A DNA stretch of 53,537 nt from a bacterium (GCA_018780265.1 JADMJV010000174.1:1-53537); one strand, 5' to 3'. Positions 33,914-42,199 are shown, numbered from the stretch's first letter. The notes: generated by a model not told the origin, from the letters alone. Translations and numbers: made by a program.

Positions 33914-36015
33914 GCAGCTCCGCCTTTCACCATCTGCACCCCGAACTGAGAAGAGCCATCGCCGAAGGAGCCGGCTGGCGCGAACTGCGCCCCATCCAGG
34001 AGCTCTCCATTCCCGCTCTGCTCAGCGGCGACGACTGCTTGATCCTGGCCCCCACCGCCGGCGGCAAGACCGAAGCGGCCCTGATTCCAATCCTGCAAAT
34101 GCTGCTCAGTCAGCGCCGGGCCGGACTGCAGGTGCTCTATCTGTGCCCCCTCAAGGCGCTGCTCAACAATCAACTGCCCCGCCTGGAACAGTGGGCTCGC
34201 TGGGTGGGCATGGGCGTGTTTCTCTGGCACGGCGACATCGGCCCTGCAGCCCGCCAGGCTTTTGTGCGCCAGCCCTGCGAAATCTTGATGACCACCCCGG
34301 AGTCTCTGGAGGTGCTGCTCACCGCCAAAGGCCCCGCCGGCCGGGGCGACCTTTGGTCCGGGCTCCGTTTGGTGCTGGTGGACGAAATTCACGCCTTCGC
34401 GGGGGAGGAGCGGGGCGACCATCTGCTCTGCATGCTGGAGCGATTGGCCCGGCAGCGACCCTTTCAACGCATCGGTCTGTCGGCAACCATCGGCAATCCC
34501 GCAACCCTGTTGAGCTGGATGCAAGGCAGCAACGCACGGGCCGGAAGGGTGGTCGATCCGGGCCGCAAAAAAGGCAAAAAACTGTTGGAAGTCCATCCCT
34601 GGGCTGAAGAGCACCACCGCCATCTGCAAGTTGCCCGACTGACGGCCACGGGGAAATCGCTGGTCTTTGTGGATTCCCGGCGCAAGGCCGAAGAACTCAG
34701 TCAGGCCCTGGAGAGCGGCGGACAGCAATGCTTTCTGCATCATGCCTCGCTGAGTGTAGACACCCGTCTCAACTCCGAACAGGCCTTCCAGCAAAGCGCC
34801 CAGGCCTGCATTGTGTGCACCTCCACCATGGAACTGGGGCTGGATGTAGGTGACCTGGACCGGGTGGTGCAGGTGCACAGCCCATCTACCGTGGCCTCGC
34901 TGCTGCAGCGCCTGGGGCGCAGCGGGCGCCGCCTGCAACCGGCCCATATGGCTTTTGTAACCGACGAGCACTGGAGCTTTTTACAGACTTGCGCCTTGCT
35001 GCAACTGGCCATCCAAGGCTACGTGGAGCCTCTTGAGCCCAGCCAACGCTCGCTGGCCATCTATGCCCAGCAAGCGCTGGCCCGAGTGGTGGCCGAAGGG
35101 GGCGTGCCCGAAGGTCGGCTGCTCGAACCCAGCCAGGCCTACCCCTTTCGCCAACTCAGCGCTGATGAAAAGGGGCAGGTGCTGGAGCACCTCTGTCAGA
35201 CCGATCTGCTACAGCGGGCCGATGGCCGTCTGGTGCTGGGCCGGCAAAGCGAGCGCAAGTTGGGCGGCAGCGCCTATCGCGAGCTCTACAGCGTGTTCTC
35301 CAGTTCGCAGCAGTATCAGGTGGTCACCAGCGGGGGCCGCTCGGTAGGTCAACTGGACGCCTGGTTTGCCTGGAGCTTGCTGCGCCAAAGCCAGGCCAGC
35401 TTTGCCCTGGGCGGTTCTCACTGGGTGGTGCTGGACATCGACAAGGCCACCAGCAGCGTCATTGTGGAAGCCGCTGCCGCGGGCGCCTTACCGCAGTGGC
35501 ACGGCCCCCCCCGGCTGCTCAGTCCCAAGCTGTGCCAGGCCATGCGTGGACTGCTGACAGGAGAGGAGATCCCCCCCTTCCTCGACAGCAAAGGCCAGCG
35601 CCTTCTGCAGTCGCTGCGCGACTTGTGGCAACCGGTTTTGCAGCAGGCACCGGTCAATTTGCAGGTGCGATCGCAGGGCTTTCGCCTGTTTACCTTCGCG
35701 GGCGGGCGCATCAACCAGACGCTGGCGCTGCTCTGGGAGCAAATTCATGAGCTGCGGCCCACTTTCAACAACTTCTACCTGCATTTCGCCGAGGACTACG
35801 GCGACCTGGAAAGTGTGATGCGACGCCTGCAGGACCCCCAGCCCATCGACCTGGGCAAACTGCTGCCTCCTCTGCAGTTGGGCAAATTCCAGCAGTTTCT
35901 TCCTCCCCACCTGGAGCAACGCTACCGGGCCGAACGTCTGCTCGACATCGAAGGCTCGCGCCAACTGGTAAACCAGGCCTGGAGCATCGTCGAACTAGCC
36001 GAAGCCCGCGCCTGA
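33910..36015 (+). CDS. Lhr/BrxHI-like DEAD/DEAH-box helicase
   Basis: The 701-residue SF2 helicase has Q-motif-like LRPIQELSIP, Walker A APTAGGKT (47-54), DEIH at 158-161, SAT at 191-193, SLVFVDSRRKAEEL, TSTMELGLDVGDLD and QRLGRSGRR. The two RecA domains end near residue 360. The remainder, with FRLFTFAGGRINQTLALLW, is the winged-helix plus beta domain seen in Lhr-core and BREX BrxHI helicases. It probably translocates on single-stranded DNA or unwinds DNA/RNA hybrids. It is coupled to the ATPase gene by overlapping codons. Base composition matches the host neighbourhood, so the pair has been resident for a while. Confidence 0.85.
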   Translation: MSSSAFHHLHPELRRAIAEGAGWRELRPIQELSIPALLSGDDCLILAPTAGGKTEAALIPILQMLLSQRRAGLQVLYLCPLKALLNNQLPRLEQWARWVGMGVFLWHGDIGPAARQAFVRQPCEILMTTPESLEVLLTAKGPAGRGDLWSGLRLVLVDEIHAFAGEERGDHLLCMLERLARQRPFQRIGLSATIGNPATLLSWMQGSNARAGRVVDPGRKKGKKLLEVHPWAEEHHRHLQVARLTATGKSLVFVDSRRKAEELSQALESGGQQCFLHHASLSVDTRLNSEQAFQQSAQACIVCTSTMELGLDVGDLDRVVQVHSPSTVASLLQRLGRSGRRLQPAHMAFVTDEHWSFLQTCALLQLAIQGYVEPLEPSQRSLAIYAQQALARVVAEGGVPEGRLLEPSQAYPFRQLSADEKGQVLEHLCQTDLLQRADGRLVLGRQSERKLGGSAYRELYSVFSSSQQYQVVTSGGRSVGQLDAWFAWSLLRQSQASFALGGSHWVVLDIDKATSSVIVEAAAAGALPQWHGPPRLLSPKLCQAMRGLLTGEEIPPFLDSKGQRLLQSLRDLWQPVLQQAPVNLQVRSQGFRLFTFAGGRINQTLALLWEQIHELRPTFNNFYLHFAEDYGDLESVMRRLQDPQPIDLGKLLPPLQLGKFQQFLPPHLEQRYRAERLLDIEGSRQLVNQAWSIVELAEARA

Positions 36016-36039
36016 AACAGGCCCTTATAAATCACTTGT

Positions 36040-36072
36040 ATACTGACGATATCTATTATAAATTGTCAGTAT
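36040..36072. promoter_or_regulatory. AT-rich inverted repeat, operator-like
   Basis: ATACTGAC (36040-36047) and GTCAGTAT (36065-36072) are perfect eight-base arms around a 17-base AT-only-like core containing tattataaa. That geometry suits a dimeric repressor sitting over a promoter. The second arm touches the start of a tiny reading frame at 36071. The controlled gene may have been lost. Confidence 0.45.
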
Positions 36073-36577
36073 GCTGACACGAAGCCTGGACCTGCTGGCC
36101 GGACTCACGCATCAATTGGACTATCCTTTCCTGATCGATCTGCCGTTGTGAATATCCGGGCCAACTCCCATGACTGCATCAAGTCGATGCTGGTTTCTCG
36201 AAGGTTGACCGGCAAATAGCGGTAGTGAAGCAAGTGAATGAGCCTGATAAGTTGCGACGTGGTGCCCACGTAAGTGGGGTACCGTGTCGCAATTCTACTG
36301 GGCATTGTAAGCCAGCGTTTGAGGTTCTCCCATGGGAACTCGGTCGTGGAGGATCAAGAAAAATCGTGCATTGTCTGTAAAGGTGAACAGATACATGCTG
36401 AGGTCGGGGAAGGTCATCCGCCCCAAGTGCCTCGGGTCCCTTCTGTAGTTAGCCACAAAGTTGACTTTCTCGATTTGGCGGCCATCTGGTTGCCCCGAGT
36501 TCATCTCCGACATGGACAAGACTCCCCGTCTAATCCGGTGTTGCATTTGCTGCCAAGCAGCCTGTTCATGAAACCGC

Positions 36578-36936
36578 CCAGTCCGCGCACAGCATCTCCG
36601 CCTGCCTCAGCACGGTTTTAACCGCCTCCTCCTGCAGATCAGGTGGGAAGCCATACTTGTTCAAAATCCGTTTCACCATCACGCGAATCTTGGCCCGGGC
36701 GCTCTCGCGGAGGGTCCAGTCGAACTTGTAAGTAATCCTTACAGGTTGCCTCCTCCAGTTCCTCTTCGGCAAAGATGGTCTTGAGGCGGTGGTGATGTTT
36801 TGCGGGGTGGTCTGGAACAGCTCCGCCATCTGGGCCTGAGTAAGCCACAGGGTGTCGTTCTCAAATCGGCATTGAATGCGTGTGCGGCCATCCTCGGTCT
36901 GATAGAGGATGAACTCCGAGCCGCTCTGACAGTGGC
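36578..36936 (-). pseudogene. RhuM N-terminal remnant joined to HsdR C-terminal remnant
   Basis: On the minus strand 36930-36800 reads EFILYQTEDGRTRIQCRFEN then LTQAQMAELFQTTPQNI, the start of RhuM-family proteins. After a frameshift, LKTIFAEEELEEATCKDYLQ continues RhuM (to about 36735). The frame then passes into FDWTLRESARAKIRVMVKR and KYGFPPDLQEEAVKTVL, the C-terminal end of type I restriction subunit HsdR, stopping at 36566-36568. RhuM genes commonly lie inside hsd loci, so a deletion has fused the 5' part of rhuM to the 3' end of hsdR. No Met start remains upstream (TAA at 36955). The locus is dead. Confidence 0.8.
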
Positions 36937-36954
36937 CGACTGCCGAACTATTTT
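36926..36954 (+). promoter_or_regulatory. Promoter for the ATPase/TOPRIM pair, leaderless geometry
   Basis: CTGACA (36926-36931) and TATTTT (36949-36954) are 17 bp apart, five and four matches to the sigma70 consensus. The ATG at 36957 starts two bases after the -10 box, so transcription would begin at or just after the start codon. No Shine-Dalgarno sequence precedes it. Either the mRNA is leaderless or the true start is the GTG at 36999. Confidence 0.45.
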
Positions 36955-36956
36955 AC

Positions 36957-38207
36957 ATGAAGACAGGCGGAGAAGCAATCTTCGCGTATGTCTTACCAGT
37001 GCTTCGCAGACTTACTGTAGAGGGATTCAAGTCAATCGGCCGCGAGCTGGACATTCAGCTGGGTAAAGTAAACGTTTTTATCGGCGCAAACGGCAGCGGA
37101 AAAAGTTGCATCTTGGAGGCCCTGGGTATTTTAAGCGCAGGCGCAGAGGGCCGCATTGACGATGGCCACCTCCTACGAAGGGGCGTTAGGCCAGGTGTCC
37201 CTCGGCTCTACAAATCAGCTTTTAAAAAACTAAGGCAGCGCCCTTGCATCACTCTTCGAGCAGAATTCGGCCCCGAGGGGAGGCAGGCGACTTATAAGCT
37301 CGCTATTGACAACCCTATGGAGAATCCTTTGGACGCCTGGAGATACAGGAGTGAGAGCCTCGCGGACAAGGACTGGGAGTATAAGAATTACTCAAGGTCC
37401 AATCGCTCAAAGAATCTTCCAGTAGACAGCCAGACGGGGTTAACGGGCCGCTGCGCAACCGACCCTGCGATGAATGAGCCTGTAAGGAACTCTATCCAGT
37501 CACTGATAGATTACGCTATTTTTTCTCCAAATACGCAAACTCTGAGGGGCCTGGTTCCTGACTTGTACCAGAGGCAGCCTATAGGTTTGTCTGGCGGGAG
37601 GCTGCCCGAGGCTTACGGCGAGATGTTGCGCTTTCAGCGTCAAGAGGATGAGGACTGCGAAAATTTGGAAGAGTTCCTGTCTCTAGTCGATTGGATGTCC
37701 GGCTTGAGAGTCACAAACCCAAGTCGCCACATTCTTTCCCCCAATGTGCCAGCGCCAGTTCGTGTTCTGGAGTTTAGAGACCGTTATCTCCTCCCGAATA
37801 GCAATCGACTTCTCGCGCATGACGTCAGCGAAGGGGCACTATACGTCCTTAGCTTGGCGATCTTCGCCTTGCATCCTCAAACGCCGGCAATACTGGCCAT
37901 AGATAATTTTGATCAAGCACTGAATCCCCGATTGGCCAGATCGTTGATGACCTTATACTGTCAACAAGTGATGAAGCGGAAAGGGGTGGCGCAGACCTTT
38001 TTCACTACACACAATCCGGCAGTCCTGGACGGGCTCGACATTAGTAATGATGAGGTGCGGCTTTTTGCAGTTGACCGCGATAGCAACGGTATGACCACTG
38101 CCACGAGAATTCTCCTCTCAGAGGAGCTTATCAGTGAGGCTAAGTCAGGAATGACACTTTCACGACTATGGGTCAGTGGACGGCTGGGGGGAGTGCCCGA
38201 TCTCTGA
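36957..38207 (+). CDS. OLD/AriA-like AAA ATPase of a two-gene module
   Basis: The 416-residue ABC-type ATPase has the N-terminal strand LRRLTVEGFKSIGRELDIQL and Walker A GANGSGKS (43-50). A long central region (80-280) carries the coiled or lid part. The signature is HDVSEGALYVLSLA (289-301), Walker B is ILAIDNFDQALNP (Asp316), and the H-loop is FFTTHNPAVLD (His352). The catalytic Glu after Walker B Asp is Asn, with Asp319 two positions on. This fits AAA_15/AAA_21 ATPases of OLD, PARIS (AriA), AbiL and Gabija-type defence pairs. Codon use (many AGG/AGA, TTA, ATA) and lower GC differ from both flanks, suggesting recent arrival. It overlaps the next gene by 32 bases. Confidence 0.8.
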   Translation: MKTGGEAIFAYVLPVLRRLTVEGFKSIGRELDIQLGKVNVFIGANGSGKSCILEALGILSAGAEGRIDDGHLLRRGVRPGVPRLYKSAFKKLRQRPCITLRAEFGPEGRQATYKLAIDNPMENPLDAWRYRSESLADKDWEYKNYSRSNRSKNLPVDSQTGLTGRCATDPAMNEPVRNSIQSLIDYAIFSPNTQTLRGLVPDLYQRQPIGLSGGRLPEAYGEMLRFQRQEDEDCENLEEFLSLVDWMSGLRVTNPSRHILSPNVPAPVRVLEFRDRYLLPNSNRLLAHDVSEGALYVLSLAIFALHPQTPAILAIDNFDQALNPRLARSLMTLYCQQVMKRKGVAQTFFTTHNPAVLDGLDISNDEVRLFAVDRDSNGMTTATRILLSEELISEAKSGMTLSRLWVSGRLGGVPDL

Positions 38208-38859
38208 TACACGTAGGGTTGGGTTTGTGGTCGAAGGCCCAACCGACTTCGAAGTATTGAGTCGCTTGGTCGCGGCTTTTTCGCCCATTCCCACGGTATC
38301 ATTGGTTTTACAGCCTGAAGCATCCGCTGCCTTTTCTAGTTTTGGCCAAACTGGTGCTGGGTGGAAAGGTGTTCGAGCTTGGTGCAAACAACTCACGGTG
38401 CCACTACAGCGATATCTAGACCCCGGGTCTGGGCCCAAGATGGATTTGCTTGTGGTGCATATTGACGCTGATGTGTCTCGCGATGCAGAAATCGCCCAAA
38501 GTATGACTTGCCCGCCAGCACGGCACACCGTAAATCGACTTAGACGTGTGATTCAGTCCTGGTTCGACGTCCCCGCGCAATGCAGGCAAAGCGTATTGTG
38601 CATCCCATCTGATGCCCTTGAAACCTGGATTGCTGCTGCATACGATTATCCTATCCCCGAATGTACCTATGATCCGGCCAGTTTGCTGACTCGTGGGCCT
38701 GGAAAGCTTCTCAAGACCAAGGATGGTAAGGCTAAGAAGAAAGCCTCCGATTACCGGACGTTTGCAGACGAAGTTGTGGAGCGCTGGGGTAGGGTGGCTG
38801 AAAGCTGCTTAATGGCAAAGCTTTTCGAGAAACAGTGTCGTAAGGTGCTTTCTTGTTGA
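38176..38859 (+). CDS. TOPRIM-like putative nuclease partner (DUF4276-like)
   Basis: The 227-residue protein has the TOPRIM pattern: Glu20 in VGFVVEGPTDFEVLSRLV and Asp97-x-Asp99 in LLVVHIDADVSRD. A later SDALETWIAAAYDYP block is reminiscent of DUF4276/RloB-type proteins. TOPRIM partners of AAA ATPases act as nucleases that the ATPase holds inactive until infection (known for PARIS, OLD and Gabija; inferred here). The GTG start at 38176 lies inside the ATPase gene, in a different frame, so both are expressed together. The lower GC and codon use match the ATPase gene. The exact family cannot be settled by eye. Confidence 0.7.
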   Translation: MDGWGECPISDTRRVGFVVEGPTDFEVLSRLVAAFSPIPTVSLVLQPEASAAFSSFGQTGAGWKGVRAWCKQLTVPLQRYLDPGSGPKMDLLVVHIDADVSRDAEIAQSMTCPPARHTVNRLRRVIQSWFDVPAQCRQSVLCIPSDALETWIAAAYDYPIPECTYDPASLLTRGPGKLLKTKDGKAKKKASDYRTFADEVVERWGRVAESCLMAKLFEKQCRKVLSC

Positions 38860-38926
38860 ATCTGCGAATACAACCTTTGCCGATCATGTTAGTTCACAGA
38901 GGGCGCCGCTGAAAAGGGCCGGACAT

Positions 38927-39043
38927 ATGCTACGCCTGTACAGCGTGTGCAACACACCCGTGGCCTACCACATCGACGACATAGAAGTGCTTCCCTGGCA
39001 ACAGTTCCTGGAGGCCCTCTTTGTCGGGCAGACCCTCCTTTGA
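38927..39043 (+). pseudogene. Short C-terminal-like gene fragment
   Basis: A 38-codon frame reads MLRLYSVCNTPVAYHIDDIE then LPWQQFLEALFVGQTLL before TGA. It is protein-like and GC-rich like the host, unlike the gene just upstream. It looks like the end of a longer protein cut by the insertion of the ATPase/TOPRIM pair. I cannot assign a family. Confidence 0.35.
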
Positions 39044-39047
39044 TGAT

Positions 39048-39515
39048 TTAAGGGCCAGCCAGGCTCCTGACGGATGCCTGGTCAGAGAGACGCGTCAAAC
39101 CTGGCAGATTGTCGAAGTCACTGTCAAAGCTGATGATGGCCGGTATCGCCAGCACCTGGGCCACAATCACCGTCAGAGCGTCGTTGAAATTTCGACCCCC
39201 TCGGCTCAGTTGCACATCGGCCAGAACCGACGAGTAGTGCCGCCGAATTTCCTGACCGACCCAGGTGATACTATCCTCAGGAACAAGCGCCGTGAATTTC
39301 TCTAACGTCGTCTCCAAAGCCGGCCCGTGCTTGCGTTCCGCACATCTTCTGGCCAGCACACTGATGGACTCACCCATAAGGATGTCTAAGAACACCAATC
39401 GAACAGAGTGGTTCTCCAACGCTCCAACCATCTGTGCGGCCTGACTGTGCAGGCTATCCTTGTCGTCAACCAGGGCTACCAAATAGCTCGAATCGACGAT
39501 GGCACTAAGTGTCAT
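39048..39515 (-). CDS. PIN-domain toxin (VapC-like)
   Basis: The 155-residue PIN-domain RNase has the acidic active-site residues in order: Asp8 (IVDSSYLVALVD), Glu49 (LMGESISVL), Asp112 (NFNDALTVIVAQ) and Asp131/Asp133 (SFDSDFDNLPG). VapC-type toxins cut tRNA or rRNA and are neutralised by the partner antitoxin. Its start lies 11 bases inside the AbrB-type antitoxin gene, the usual antitoxin-first order with translational coupling. Confidence 0.88.
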   Translation of the reverse strand: MTLSAIVDSSYLVALVDDKDSLHSQAAQMVGALENHSVRLVFLDILMGESISVLARRCAERKHGPALETTLEKFTALVPEDSITWVGQEIRRHYSSVLADVQLSRGGRNFNDALTVIVAQVLAIPAIISFDSDFDNLPGLTRLSDQASVRSLAGP

Positions 39516-39750
39516 AGAGAGCTTCGCTGTCTTTCAGAGCGTCGCCGCCCAAGGAAACCTTCCCGGAAAGAGAGCGCAGCAAGTGGGGTGGACTCGTTCT
39601 TAGAACCGGCGACTCGCTGGCGCAAAGTCGCAGAACCATCGTCTCGCCCCTGGCTTCCAACTCCAAGACATCCCCGGCTTTCAGGCCAAGTTGGCGCCGA
39701 ACCGACTGCGGGACTGTGACCTGGCCCTTGCTGTTGATTTGAACCAGCAT
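39505..39750 (-). CDS. AbrB/MazE-type antitoxin
   Basis: The 81-residue protein begins with a swapped-hairpin DNA-binding domain (MLVQINSKGQVTVPQSVRRQ, then LGLKAGDVLELEARG), the SpoVT/AbrB pattern of VapB/MazE antitoxins. The acidic, flexible tail (LGGDALKDSEALYDT) would wrap the PIN toxin. It probably represses its own promoter in the gap to 39919. A ribosome site (AGGAAAAT) precedes the ATG. Confidence 0.85.
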   Translation of the reverse strand: MLVQINSKGQVTVPQSVRRQLGLKAGDVLELEARGETMVLRLCASESPVLRTSPPHLLRSLSGKVSLGGDALKDSEALYDT

Positions 39751-39918
39751 ATTTTCCTACTTTCCGATTACGACCTTTTTCACAATTCAGGCTAGCACAG
39801 CCCAACCAGCCTAACAAGGCCTGGCAAAGCATTTCAGGGATTTTTCAGAGCGACGATCCATGCTGGCGGTTATGAACGCGCAATATGACATCTCCACCGC
39901 TCGGTGATCTTCTAGCCC

Positions 39919-41181
39919 TTGGACCCCCGCCAAACCATTGAGGACCTGCGCCAGCAGCGTTTTGGCGAAGCCGAGGTGCTGTTTCTGGCCGGCTCGGTCA
40001 TGCGTGGCCAGGGCACACCTCATTCCGATCTGGATGTGGTGGTGGTCTACAAGTCGCTGCCGGCCGCCTACCGCGAATCGCTCCATCACGAGGGCTGGCC
40101 GGTGGAGTTGTTTGTCCACGACCCGGAGACGCTGGCCTACTTCTGTGCCCAAGATCGGCAGCGGGGCGTTCCCTCGTTACCCTCCATGCTGGCCGAGGGC
40201 CTGGAACTGCCTCAATCCACTCCCTTCTCGCGCCGCCTCAAGAGCGAGGCCAGGGCACTGCTGAAGAATGGGCCGCCGCCCTGGAGCCTGCACGACATCG
40301 ATCAGGCTCGCTATGCCCTGAGCGATATTTGCGACGACCTGCGCCAGCCGCGCAACCAGGCCGAGCGCGTGGCCTCGGGCTGTCGCCTCTATCCGGCTGT
40401 GGCCGAATTCTTTCTGCGCACCCAACATCAATGGTCGGCTACCGGCAAAAGCATCCCGGGCCGCCTGGCCCAGGCAGATCCTGGTCGGGCGGCTCAGTTT
40501 GCGCAAGCCTTTCAACAACTCTTCGAAAACCATGACGCCGGGGGGGTGCTGCAACTGTGTCAGGAAATTGTTCAGCCCCACGGAGGCTTTCTCTTTGCCC
40601 AGCCCCCTCTGCTGGCGCCCGCTGACTGGCGCCACCGTCCCGTCCCCCGGTTGTTCAGTCAACGTCTGCTCCTTCGTCCCGGCGAAGAAGCCGATATCCC
40701 CGCCATCCTGAACTACTTTGAGCGCAATCACGAGCGACTGGCGCCACTCGAGCCCGACAGACCTCCCGACTTTTTGACCGCCCAGTATTGGCGCGCTTAC
40801 CTGGGCACCGCCCGCCAAGAACTGTCTGCGGAGAAAGCTGTGCGTCTCTTTGTATTTCCTCGCCAAAGCGATGAAGTCATCGGGATCATCCATTTTTCCC
40901 AGTTGCACCGAGGGCCGTTCCAGGCCGGCTATCTCGGCTATTCGCTGGACAGAGCCCGAGAGGGGCAGGGGTTGATGAGCGAGGCGCTGGTGAAAGCCAT
41001 CGATTACGTCTTCAACACGCTTGGCTTTCATCGCATCATGGCCAACTATCTGCCCGAAAACGAGCGCAGCGCCAGACTACTGCAGCGGCTGGGCTTTCAA
41101 ATTGAAGGGCGGGCCCCCAACTATCTGCGCATCGGGGGAGAGTGGCGCGACCACGTGCTGACCGCCCTGACGAGGTGCTGA
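39919..41181 (+). CDS. Nucleotidyltransferase-GNAT acetyltransferase fusion
   Basis: The 420-residue protein joins two enzyme types. Residues about 15-110 have the pol-beta-type nucleotidyltransferase signature FLAGSVMRGQGTPHSDLDVV (Gly-Ser 25-26, Asp37, Asp39), as in aminoglycoside or small-molecule adenylyltransferases. Residues about 110-240 are helical. From about 245 to the end a RimJ/RimL-type GNAT domain follows (RLLLRPGEEADIPAIL, GYSLDRAREGQGLMSEALVK, NERSARLLQRLGFQIEG), with the acetyl-CoA loop near RAREGQGLM. An in-frame TAG at 39913 forces the start to TTG 39919 or later. Both activities on one chain suggest modification of the same small molecule or protein; the substrate is unknown. 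Confidence 0.8.
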   Translation: MDPRQTIEDLRQQRFGEAEVLFLAGSVMRGQGTPHSDLDVVVVYKSLPAAYRESLHHEGWPVELFVHDPETLAYFCAQDRQRGVPSLPSMLAEGLELPQSTPFSRRLKSEARALLKNGPPPWSLHDIDQARYALSDICDDLRQPRNQAERVASGCRLYPAVAEFFLRTQHQWSATGKSIPGRLAQADPGRAAQFAQAFQQLFENHDAGGVLQLCQEIVQPHGGFLFAQPPLLAPADWRHRPVPRLFSQRLLLRPGEEADIPAILNYFERNHERLAPLEPDRPPDFLTAQYWRAYLGTARQELSAEKAVRLFVFPRQSDEVIGIIHFSQLHRGPFQAGYLGYSLDRAREGQGLMSEALVKAIDYVFNTLGFHRIMANYLPENERSARLLQRLGFQIEGRAPNYLRIGGEWRDHVLTALTRC

Positions 41182-41208
41182 CTCCACAAACCAGAAACCA
41201 TCCTCAAG

Positions 41209-42199
41209 GTGAACTGGATACACAAACGTTCTTTGCCAACTCGGATCTTGCACGGCCTTTTGCTGGCCCTGCTGGTCTCGCTTGGCGCCTACTTTTGTCC
41301 CACTCCCTACAACCTGGAGGCGCCCGGCCCGATTTACTCAGCGCGATCCCTGGTCCACATCGAGGGGGCCCAGACCTACCCTTCCCAAGGTAAATTTCTG
41401 CTGATGACGGTGGTGGCCGAGCCGGCCACCCTGCTCTATTGTCTTTACACTCTCTTTGATCCGGCCGCCGAACTCACCCGTAAAACCCGTCCCCAGGCCC
41501 AGGACGGCGCGGCCGAGGATGCCTGGCAGATGTCCGTGAGCCAGTCGGTATCCACCGAAATCGCCCTCGACTACATCTTGCAGATGTACCCGGAGCGCGC
41601 CAAGGGTTTGCTGGTGATGCAAGCCATCTCAGAGGGCCCCAACGTCAACAAGTTACAGCCCCAGGATATCCTGACCGGACTGGCAGGCCAACCGGTCCAC
41701 CATCTTCGCGAGTTGGCCAAGATCGTCCAGGGCTCGCCCGGCCAACTCGAAACTCGTAGCCACGGTGGAGCGCCACGGCAGGTCCGTAAATGTGCCCTTG
41801 CAGGTATGGCAAAACGGCGCCCGTCGCATGCTGGGTTTTCGCTTCTCCCCGGTGCTCCAGGACAATGGCAAGCCGATCAAAATTCACATCGACTCCGAGC
41901 AAGTGGGGGGAGCCTCGGGGGGTCTTGTTTTTTGTTTAGAACTGATCGATCAACTCACCCCCGAAGACCTCACTCAGGGGCGCATTATCGCGGTTACCGG
42001 CACGCTCGATCGGCGGGCCCGGGTGGGAGGGATTGAAGGAGCGCGCTTTAAATGCATCGCGGCCGAACGGGCCGGAGCGCAAATCTTTTTATGCCCTCCG
42101 GAAAATGTCGACGAACTCAAGGGAGCCGGCCTGCGGGTGGTGGGAGTAAGGTCTTTGGAAGAGGCACTCCAGGTTTTGCAAGCGAAGCCCCGGCCATGA
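41209..42199 (+). pseudogene. PDZ/Lon-like membrane protease with a frameshift
   Basis: The first frame (GTG 41209) gives one membrane helix (LHGLLLALLVSLGAYFCP), a YlbL/SepM-like lumenal region (YNLEAPGPIYSARSLVHIEG, GKFLLMTVV) and a PDZ (LQPQDILTGLAGQPVHHLRE). The second frame, from about 41745 to 42199, gives LVATVERHGRSVNV and then the Lon proteolytic core: Ser in GGASGGLVFCLELID, and Lys in the block GGIEGARFKCIAAERAGA. One extra base near 41744-41755 separates the halves. No slippery heptamer is obvious, so recoding is unlikely. Mutation or a sequencing error are the main options. An intact protein would be about 330 residues, the family norm. Its stop overlaps the next ATG. Confidence 0.8.

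Larger units (their letters stand above)
36016..36956. other. Gene-poor scar region in the island
   Basis: This stretch of about 940 bases has no intact gene. It holds an AT-rich inverted repeat (36040-36072), a 26-codon reading frame at 36071-36151 starting MLTRSLDLLAGLTHQL with no known relative, a minus-strand frame at 36295-36546 (NYRRDPRHLGRMTFPDLSMY) that looks protein-like but is unassigned, and a RhuM/HsdR fusion remnant. The mixture of fragments suggests repeated deletion and insertion. Confidence 0.6.

Noticed and set aside
32411..34971. Two long minus-strand frames opposite the BrxD/BrxHI-like pair
   Set aside because: No motifs, and the plus strand carries complete ATPase and helicase signatures.
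36295..36546. Minus-strand frame with NYRRDPRHLGRMTFPDLSMY
   Set aside because: Protein-like, but I recognise no family and see no ribosome site; recorded only as part of the scar region.
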